In this document: positions 25,607 to 32,402 of the stretch, in pieces
Numbering within the stretch: the first letter of the stretch is position 1
Layout: every line of letters begins with the position of its first letter
From: Chitinivibrionales bacterium
GTDB lineage: Bacteria > Fibrobacterota > Chitinivibrionia > Chitinivibrionales > WJKA01
Reading direction: 5' to 3'
DNA: 32,402 nt
NCBI GenBank assembly: GCA_014728215.1
Contig: WJLZ01000198.1
Location: forward strand, 1-32,402
The notes under the pieces: model-generated
Told to the model about the DNA's origin: nothing
Databases searched by the model: none
The model's input: only the letters and a program-made list of their open reading frames with translations
Made by a program: the position numbers and the translations under genes

Positions 25607-28600
25607 AGCGAGCAGCGGCAATCGTCATACTCTTTATTTCCTTTGGTCTTTGGGCAGATCAGAGCATGGCGCTCGAGTGGCTTCTTGAAGACGTTCATTC
25701 CGAGGAGTATATACGACTTCCCGTCTCATCGGTAACCCGGCCTGAAAATGTTCGCCGTGCCATGGAGCATTACCATGCCGGTGAATACCGGAAAGCAGCG
25801 CGGATTCTGGAAAGTGCTTTTAAGCTGGGGCTTCCCGATGGAGACATCGATTTTATCGGTTTTGCCCTTGCTGAAAGCTATCGTCAACTTGGCCTTGAGA
25901 ACCTGGCCCGGGACAAATACCTTTTTCTGGTCGAGAAGACACCGGAGAGTGATAAGGTGGCGCCGTCTTATTTCCGGTTGATTCAGTATGCTTATGAAGA
26001 CAGGGACCTTGAGACCGCCGAATCGATTCTGAAGATATACGAAGAAAGGTTTTTGCGCCACCCCTTGTACCAGCCGGTTGTATATTCGCTGGCAAAGCTT
26101 TACTACAGAAAAAAGGAGTACGGGGCCGCCGCCGGATTGCTCGAAAAAATCACACAACAATCAGCGTACCATTCCCAGTCTCGTTTTTTGATGGCTCTCT
26201 GTGAAATAGAATTGAAAAATCCTGATAAAGCACTTCTTCAGCTCGATTATGTCAGAAAAAATTCAACAGATGAAGATCTTACCGCCGAAGCATCCATCCT
26301 TATCGGAGATTTGTATTACCTTCAGGATAACCCTTCTACTGCGCAGGAATATTACCGTCAGGTTCCAAAAAGCGCTTCGCGGTACGATTATGCACTGGTA
26401 AAAATAGCCCGCACCTATTATGACCTGGGAACGTATGATGAAGCCCGGGATTATGCCCGTGATTTCATACGAAAGAATCCCAACAGCAAATATTTTTTTG
26501 AAATGATCAGCCTTCTCGAACAGGCTTATCTGGAGACCGGCGATACAGTTAAAGCACATTCCATAAACGATCTGGTTTACAAAAAAATTGTCAATGCCCG
26601 TCTTTCATTTGAGATATACGACGAATTGACCTCACTCGCGGAAGCTGTTGCCGATTGGAAGCAGATTGAATTCATCGGTCTCCGCAGAAAGGATAAGGCA
26701 CTCGAAAAGACCGTCCGGGAAAATATCGAAAAGCTCGAGAATCTGAAAAAGGAACATCTGGCATTACTTGTCAAGATGGGGGAGCGGAGTTCTGATGACA
26801 AAACCGGTGAATCGTTCAACCTTGCTGTGCGTCAATATCTCTCTATCCTGAAAGAGCAGATTGTCGATAGGGAAGACAAGCTTATCGATCTCAGAGGGAA
26901 AATTGAAATAGACACGATCGAATTGAAATCATCGCCCGGGGATACGGTTCTGAGAAATGAGATCGTTTTGCTGAAATCCCGTCTGGACAGCACAGAAAAG
27001 GCCATGCGGCAGCTCGAACACGAGTATGCGATCGTGGTTGAACAAGCCAGGCGTGCCGATAAAAGGATGAGCCGTCGCGATCATGAAGGACCGGCTAAAT
27101 ACGTGGACTGGTCCTTTATCAAATATCAGAAAAAGAAAAACCATCTCTCCGAAGTCAGTGCGCAGATGTATGCGACAGATACAATTCCACCCTCCACCGA
27201 CTCCTTATCAGATAAGGGACAGAAAGTCGCACGGCAATTTTCCGAGATCGATTATGAGAGGCTACAGAAGGAGTTGGCCGGAGAAAGAGACCTTTTGATT
27301 AATCACATTAAGGCTATGCAGGAATTCTATCCAAATAATAAATACTCGGCCCGGATATTATTTCGGCTGGCGGAACTTTATTTCGATGGAGCAAGTGATG
27401 ATTTCGGGAGGCGGCTTGCCGAGTATGAAAGGAAAATGGAAGAGGGCGAAGATACCGCCGGACTCGAGTTTCCCGATTATGACCTCAGCGAGGTTTTGAG
27501 GATTTATGACAAGATTATTTATGAATTTCCAAAAGATGAAAGTGCCGATGACGCCTATTTCTATAAAGCATTGGCGCTCCAGAAACTCGGACTCTATGGT
27601 GAAGCCAACGATATACTTGTACAGCTGACTGAAAAGTATCCCGAAAGTGAATATTTTGTCGAAGCAAATATGAATGTCGGACGATACTATTTCGAACATC
27701 CGAAAATAGAAAACAACAAAGGATATGATCTTGCCGAAGAGGCGTTCAGAACAGTTCTTCAATACCGCGACCATCCCCAGTTTATACAGGCGTTGTATAA
27801 TCTCGGATGGTGTTATTATATGCAGGATCATTACGAAGATGCGATTGCTGTGTTCAAATACCTTATCGAAGAAGTTGAATTGGATTTCGATCCCGAGAAG
27901 ATGGATGAGAAACAGGTGGTGAATCCATTGTTGAGAGGAGAAGCGATTGACTATATCGCTATCAGCTTCGATGAGGAAAAGCAGATCGATGATGCTGTTA
28001 AGTTTCTCGAGTTGATCGGAAATATCGATTATGCCGCCCTGGTTCTCCAGAGAATCGGTGAACTACGATCGGAGGTTCAGGATTATGATGTGGCGATACG
28101 GGTCTATCGGCGGCTCCTGGAGGAATATCCCCACAGCATTGCGGCGCCGGATGCCGGGAGCGCTCTCATTACCATCTACGACGGCACCAATCGGAGTGAG
28201 GAAGCGCTCGAAGAGCGGAAACGATTTTTCAAGAATTATGCCCGTGGTTCCGAATGGCATACCACCGTTGGGGAGCGGGACAGCACAGCGGTTATGCGTG
28301 TTGATTCATCTGCGATTGCAAAGGGGCTGTATGTTGCAGATTCCTATGTCCGGGACGCCGAAAGGGAGGTGAGCTTAAAGGATTATACTTCTGCAGCCGA
28401 ATACTACGACCGCGTTGCGAGTGCATACCCGAATCATCCACGGGCTGTTGAGGGGTTGTGGAATCTGGCCGTTATCTACGAAGACAAACTCGGCAAGCCC
28501 AAAGATGCCTATACCTGCTATTTACACTACAGCAAGCGGGAAAATGCGAATAAGGCACGGCGGCACCAGGCCGCATTGAACGCTATTGCCCTGGCGCAAA

Positions 28601-31422
28601 AGATGCAACCTCCGGATTCGGCAGTCGCAACCGGTGACCTCGAACCGTCAACCGTGGTTATGCTTGAAGCAATCACCAATTACCTCGAGAATTTTCCGGA
28701 CGGCAATGCTACCAGTGATGTTATGATTTCAATGGCTGCTGTTTATTTCAATCGGGACATGTATTCGAATGCGGCAAAAATATATAACGATATCCTGAAA
28801 AAGGGGAGAGGCGACAAGAATTATTTCAGGGCGATGCTGCTTTTGGGGCAATGTCATTTTGGCGAAGAAAAATGGCAGCGGGCTTCCACTGCCTTTAAAG
28901 AGGTATGGCGGAAATCGCCGGATCCCGAAATGAAAGAAAAAGCCTACAACCTGCTGCTTCAATCGGAATTTCTCGCCGCGAAACAGTATCAGAGTTCCGG
29001 GGATCATCGCAAAGCTGCAGAGGCGTTTATCGAAATCGAGGGCAGCTTTCCAGGAAGTCAATACAGTGGTGTTGTGTTGTTCAATGCTGCTGAAGCCTAT
29101 GAAAAGCTCGAGGAATGGGATGAATCGGGGAAGGCCTATTTCCGCCTTGTGGATAAGTATCCGCAGTCGGAACTTGCGCCCGGCGCGCTTTTTAATGCAG
29201 CGTCGAATTACGAAAAAGTCGACAAATTCGATAAGGCGGCCGAAGCCTATGAAAAGCTGGTCGATAATTATCCCGATTCGGATAAAGCCAAAGATGCACT
29301 CTTTAATGTCGGTTTCTGCTACGAAAAAATGGGCAAACTCGACAAGATGGCGGAAGTCAACGAGCGGTATACAACGCTATATCCGGATGAAAAGGACGCC
29401 GGCGCCATGCTGATCCGGTCGGCAAACTTTTATTATAAAACAAAGATGTATGCCAAAGCCAAACAGGTTTACAAAAATTATGTCCGCCGTTTTGGTAATA
29501 CTCCGCAGTCGGTCGAGGCTCTCTTTATGATTGGAGAGATTCATATGGTGACTGATGACCGGAAAAATGCGGTGATGTTTTACGATCAGGCCGAAAAACA
29601 GAACCTCCGGTTTGCTGAAGCCGGTAAGGAAACAAACAATTACTTTGCCTCCGAAGCCGCATTTGCTACGGCAGAAATCAAACGCAAAGAATTCGCTGAA
29701 GTCAAATTCGATGCCACAGGGGAAAAATTGAAAAAGCTTCAGGAACAAAAATCCTCACTGCTGGCCCAGGCGAGTAAATCGTATACCAGAGTAATAAAAT
29801 ACAAAAGCAAGCGGATGTTCGAAGCTGCCTATCAAATTGGTCAAATGTATGAAAACTTTGGCCGCGACTGGTTCGGACAGAAACGTGAAAAACTCGACCC
29901 CATTAAAACGGCGGTCTTTGAAAAAGACCTCTATCTGGTGACTTCAGGGCTTATCGAGCGCTCATTTAAACCCTATGAAAAATTAATAGAAATAGGGCAG
30001 GGGTTTGATTCTTTGTCGCAGGAAGATAAAAAATGGATTGAAAATGCCAAAACGAAAATCTGCAAAAATCATATTCGTACCGGGGATATGATTGTCAATT
30101 CGGTGGGGGCAATGTATAAGGCTCCTATCCCTGATGAAATCAAGAAAAAGCCGCTCCATTATTTTCAGTATCTGAAACAGTTGAACGAAACGCTGAAACC
30201 AATAAAGATAAAAGCCCGCGACTATTTTCTTAACGCATACCATCATCTTAATGAGCTTGAAATATGTCCTCAGAGTGCTCAGCGGTGTTTAGAACGGTTT
30301 GGACAACTCAATTACATGATCGGCAGTGAGTATGAAAAACTTGCTCAGAAAATTGTCAAGGAAGAGTATGAGACGCCTGGGGGACTCGATGAAGTGGAGA
30401 GGGAAGAATTATTGTTTCAACTGGAAGATATCGTTTTTGAACTACAGGATAATGCGATTTTCGCTTACGAAGACGCTATGAACTGGGCTCAGTCCAACAC
30501 AGCCGATTCGGGGCCCTGGTATTCTAAAATCATGGAGGGTCTTGCCCGGTTGAGTCCGGATATGTATGGTGCTGATTTTTATGAAACCAGGGTAATACCA
30601 TCAAACCGAAGCTGGGTAGTGAGGACGGATGAAGCGGGGAGCTGGTACGGTGATTCCCCACCGCTTGAGGGATGGAAAGCCGCAGCAGTTCAGAAAGAAT
30701 ACAGCGTTCCACCGTTCCCTTCAGGTAATCCCGAGGCGATATGGTCGCCGGATTCACAGGCAAAACGGGTATTTATCCGTAAGGATATTTTTCTTGACGG
30801 CAAGCCGAGGGACGCGGTCTGCTATTTTTCGGTAGCCGGTAAGTACAAACTCTATCTCAATGGACAAGTTGCAATTCAGGATACACTGGGAGAAAAAACA
30901 GATTCTCAAATCGATAGTCTGGGAAATATTTCGAGGCTTTTACGAGGCGGCGATAATGTTGCCGCTCTGGAGGTTGAGTGGACACAAGATCGTCGTCCCG
31001 GCGTGGCGTTGTGTTTGAAAACCATGCTTGATACTACCACAAAATTTACTTCTTCGGCCCCCCGGATAAACGTGGCGTCAATGGGGATTAAACCGGATTC
31101 TTCGGCCGACGGAGCACTCGGCAGCATCGATTCTGCATTGTCGGAACCACCGGAAAGCACACCCGATTCAACGGCTGTTGTCAAAAAAGGGATCAGTGAA
31201 AACTGGTATGTCCAGGAATACAAAAGCAGGGGAGAACTGCTCAATGCTATCGAAGATTATCAAAAGCGCTCCCAGGATACGCAGCAGGCAATTCGTAAAG
31301 AACGGCTCGAGTTACGAAAACTTCAGGTAAAAGAAGAATTTCTCGATGCCAAAATCGAGACAATGAAAAAAGAGATCGAAGAATTAAATCGTTCGATCTC
31401 TGAAATGAAACGGGGCAAATAG
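25603..31422 (+). CDS. Giant exported TPR protein with jelly-roll-like domain and C-terminal coiled coil
   Basis: 1939 residues from the ATG at 25603, which overlaps the preceding TGA (ATGA). The frame is open 138 bases further upstream inside the previous gene, but the signal peptide MKRAAAIVILFISFGLWADQ begins here. Residues about 45-360 hold TPRs, about 364-490 a charged coiled-coil region, and about 564-1382 a second long TPR array. This array includes near-identical units (FNAAEAYEKLEEWDESGKAY, FNAASNYEKVDKFDKAAEAY) with a YPxSxxA step like the TolA-binding/YbgF repeats. Residues about 1679-1815 resemble a galactose-binding jelly roll (RVFIRKDIFLDGKPRDAVCYFSV, YKLYLNGQVAIQD). A linker and a coiled coil at about 1885-1939 finish it. 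The TPR style resembles large TPR proteins of myxobacterial gliding clusters, by eye only. It is likely a periplasmic or surface scaffold. Confidence 0.85.
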   Translation: MKRAAAIVILFISFGLWADQSMALEWLLEDVHSEEYIRLPVSSVTRPENVRRAMEHYHAGEYRKAARILESAFKLGLPDGDIDFIGFALAESYRQLGLENLARDKYLFLVEKTPESDKVAPSYFRLIQYAYEDRDLETAESILKIYEERFLRHPLYQPVVYSLAKLYYRKKEYGAAAGLLEKITQQSAYHSQSRFLMALCEIELKNPDKALLQLDYVRKNSTDEDLTAEASILIGDLYYLQDNPSTAQEYYRQVPKSASRYDYALVKIARTYYDLGTYDEARDYARDFIRKNPNSKYFFEMISLLEQAYLETGDTVKAHSINDLVYKKIVNARLSFEIYDELTSLAEAVADWKQIEFIGLRRKDKALEKTVRENIEKLENLKKEHLALLVKMGERSSDDKTGESFNLAVRQYLSILKEQIVDREDKLIDLRGKIEIDTIELKSSPGDTVLRNEIVLLKSRLDSTEKAMRQLEHEYAIVVEQARRADKRMSRRDHEGPAKYVDWSFIKYQKKKNHLSEVSAQMYATDTIPPSTDSLSDKGQKVARQFSEIDYERLQKELAGERDLLINHIKAMQEFYPNNKYSARILFRLAELYFDGASDDFGRRLAEYERKMEEGEDTAGLEFPDYDLSEVLRIYDKIIYEFPKDESADDAYFYKALALQKLGLYGEANDILVQLTEKYPESEYFVEANMNVGRYYFEHPKIENNKGYDLAEEAFRTVLQYRDHPQFIQALYNLGWCYYMQDHYEDAIAVFKYLIEEVELDFDPEKMDEKQVVNPLLRGEAIDYIAISFDEEKQIDDAVKFLELIGNIDYAALVLQRIGELRSEVQDYDVAIRVYRRLLEEYPHSIAAPDAGSALITIYDGTNRSEEALEERKRFFKNYARGSEWHTTVGERDSTAVMRVDSSAIAKGLYVADSYVRDAEREVSLKDYTSAAEYYDRVASAYPNHPRAVEGLWNLAVIYEDKLGKPKDAYTCYLHYSKRENANKARRHQAALNAIALAQKMQPPDSAVATGDLEPSTVVMLEAITNYLENFPDGNATSDVMISMAAVYFNRDMYSNAAKIYNDILKKGRGDKNYFRAMLLLGQCHFGEEKWQRASTAFKEVWRKSPDPEMKEKAYNLLLQSEFLAAKQYQSSGDHRKAAEAFIEIEGSFPGSQYSGVVLFNAAEAYEKLEEWDESGKAYFRLVDKYPQSELAPGALFNAASNYEKVDKFDKAAEAYEKLVDNYPDSDKAKDALFNVGFCYEKMGKLDKMAEVNERYTTLYPDEKDAGAMLIRSANFYYKTKMYAKAKQVYKNYVRRFGNTPQSVEALFMIGEIHMVTDDRKNAVMFYDQAEKQNLRFAEAGKETNNYFASEAAFATAEIKRKEFAEVKFDATGEKLKKLQEQKSSLLAQASKSYTRVIKYKSKRMFEAAYQIGQMYENFGRDWFGQKREKLDPIKTAVFEKDLYLVTSGLIERSFKPYEKLIEIGQGFDSLSQEDKKWIENAKTKICKNHIRTGDMIVNSVGAMYKAPIPDEIKKKPLHYFQYLKQLNETLKPIKIKARDYFLNAYHHLNELEICPQSAQRCLERFGQLNYMIGSEYEKLAQKIVKEEYETPGGLDEVEREELLFQLEDIVFELQDNAIFAYEDAMNWAQSNTADSGPWYSKIMEGLARLSPDMYGADFYETRVIPSNRSWVVRTDEAGSWYGDSPPLEGWKAAAVQKEYSVPPFPSGNPEAIWSPDSQAKRVFIRKDIFLDGKPRDAVCYFSVAGKYKLYLNGQVAIQDTLGEKTDSQIDSLGNISRLLRGGDNVAALEVEWTQDRRPGVALCLKTMLDTTTKFTSSAPRINVASMGIKPDSSADGALGSIDSALSEPPESTPDSTAVVKKGISENWYVQEYKSRGELLNAIEDYQKRSQDTQQAIRKERLELRKLQVKEEFLDAKIETMKKEIEELNRSISEMKRGK

Positions 31423-31426
31423 AATC

Positions 31427-31454
31427 GCCGAGTTATCTGATAACCGGCATTTTT
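31427..31454 (+). terminator. Rho-independent terminator ending the TPR operon
   Basis: GCCG and GTTA (31427-31435, with a bulged A) pair with TAAC and CGGC (31441-31448) around a TCTGA loop, followed by ATTTTT (31449-31454). It begins five bases after the operon's stop codon. It also contains the stop codon and last codons of the converging gene. Confidence 0.75.
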
Positions 31455-32402
31455 CCCTGAACTACTTTTTTACCGGTTTTCCACCGGTAAATGATTATCT
31501 TTCCTGCGAGTAGAGAAGGCGCCTGAAAAATGCTGTTCTTGCGAAGCGCGTGATGAGCGATCACTTTGCCGCTTGGTGTGAACAGTGACAGCGTGCCGTT
31601 TTGGGGTATAGTAAAAAAGGAGCCCCTGCCTGTCGACAGTGCCCGAAATTTGAATATGCGATTGAACGCAATTCCATTGGTCACCGGAGTTTCGATTCCC
31701 TGAAGGATGCTGAAAACAATATCGCCTTCAGGTTCTCCTACAGGGTTATATCTGTATTGAAACTGTTCATTGATAGAGAGATCGTAGACGCCGTTTTCGG
31801 GTTCACGGCTTGATGAGTTGCCCCAGGGAATAGCGCCTTCGTATATGCCCGGTGAGGATTCAACAAGGGTGACAACTTCTTTCTCCTGGGAAGGACCAAG
31901 CAGGGTTATGAATACCGTATCGGTCTGGGTTGTTTTATCGTCGTCATATACCCTGATATGCAAGGTGTCGCTTGCCTTACTGAAATTAGTGAGTTTTACC
32001 TGGTCCTCTCCGGCGGTCTGTGATGCGTCGAGTATCTCGATAAAGAGCGAATCGGATCTTTTCCTGTAATTCTCCAGTGATGATGAATCGGTGTAGGAAC
32101 TGCTGTTGTTGAAATAAATCTCGGCTTCCTTGACTTCAAGGACAACTGATCCGGAGTAAGGATCCTGGTCTTCCTCGCCGATTCCCAAAAAGGAGAATGA
32201 GATTTCATCGTCGATACCAACATCGAACTTATCGTTACCGGGTATGCGGGCGGATGGGTCCCCGTATTCGATTGAACCGATATATGTGCCGGTACCGGAT
32301 TCGATAAGCGTGACGGTTTCGGTTTCTCCGTTGGGGCCGTTCAATTCGATTTCTGTGGTATCGACCCCCTTGGTCCTGGAGTCGTCGTACACCTGGATAT
32401 AA
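31433..32402 (-). CDS. C-terminal part of a secreted repeat protein (5' end outside window)
   Basis: At least 320 residues; the frame runs open to the window edge, so the true start is outside it and the apparent GTG at 32392 is internal. Two similar blocks of about 120-130 residues are visible. Each has a YDD segment (VYDDSRTKG; RVYDDDKTTQTD), a TVTLxESxxGxYxGxIxxGxxxxRxPxN segment and a strand-rich end. These look like beta-sandwich adhesion-type modules, but I do not name a family. The last about 70 residues (GTLSLFTPSGKVIAHHALRKN, LLAGKIIIYRWKTGKKVVQGKM) resemble C-terminal sorting-type tails of secreted FCB proteins (the pattern L.l....G..i.......l..g.y......g.....k), which hints at type IX-like or similar secretion. 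That is inference. Confidence 0.7.
   Translation of the reverse strand, partial: YIQVYDDSRTKGVDTTEIELNGPNGETETVTLIESGTGTYIGSIEYGDPSARIPGNDKFDVGIDDEISFSFLGIGEEDQDPYSGSVVLEVKEAEIYFNNSSSYTDSSSLENYRKRSDSLFIEILDASQTAGEDQVKLTNFSKASDTLHIRVYDDDKTTQTDTVFITLLGPSQEKEVVTLVESSPGIYEGAIPWGNSSSREPENGVYDLSINEQFQYRYNPVGEPEGDIVFSILQGIETPVTNGIAFNRIFKFRALSTGRGSFFTIPQNGTLSLFTPSGKVIAHHALRKNSIFQAPSLLAGKIIIYRWKTGKKVVQGKMPVIR

Noticed and set aside
29050-29340. Possible DNA-level tandem repeat in the giant TPR gene
   Set aside because: The similarity is between TPR units at protein level; nucleotide identity is not high enough to call a separate DNA repeat.

Overview
The window is chromosomal DNA, probably from a Gram-negative, flagellated bacterium of the FCB group; a Fibrobacterota/Chitinispirillia-like lineage is my best guess (inference, moderate to low confidence). 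The evidence is a short primary sigma factor of the Bacteroidetes/FCB type without region 1.1, an outer-membrane barrel-like protein, MCE and type IV pilus genes, flagellar export and capping genes, and large secreted TPR and Ig-like proteins. No phage, IS, CRISPR array or tRNA was seen.

Layout. Bases 1-562: 3' end of a 23S rRNA gene, a 5S rRNA gene and a terminator. 560-3243: an orphan lipoprotein-like gene (minus), then a REC-GGDEF-HD-GYP cyclic-di-GMP protein and a STAS protein (plus). 3251-5159: dnaA (minus) with an upstream AT-rich region carrying a cluster of DnaA boxes, a candidate oriC. 5160-5861: a DUF5610-like protein. 5970-7885 (minus): an MCE-domain protein and a beta-barrel-like protein sharing one base. 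8049-10861: fliD, fliS and a FliT-like chaperone. 10869-12230 (minus): aspartokinase. 12536-13399: primary sigma factor. 13491-13811 (minus): FlgM-like anti-sigma factor. 13984-20195 (minus): a run transcribed as secreted mutarotase-like protein, membrane-anchored unknown, pilB, pilT, pilC. 20418-31422 (plus): three translationally coupled genes for a TPR protein, an Ig-like-repeat/PKD/SUMF1-like protein and a 1939-residue TPR protein. 31433-window end (minus): C-terminal part of a repeat-containing secreted protein.

How the parts fit. Three promoter-like sites with the same layout, TAAAG-N15-(octamer close to GCCGATAA), lie upstream of fliD, of the DUF5610-like gene and of the flgM-like gene. 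This points to one sigma-28 regulon spread over separate loci. The pil genes encode the extension ATPase, retraction ATPase and platform protein of a type IV pilus; its other components are not in the window.

The strongest candidate for an undescribed system is the 20418-31422 operon. Both junctions are ATGA overlaps, all three products look exported, and they combine protein-protein repeat scaffolds with an SUMF1-like domain and a jelly-roll-like domain. I read it as a cell-envelope or surface assembly; its function cannot be named from sequence alone.
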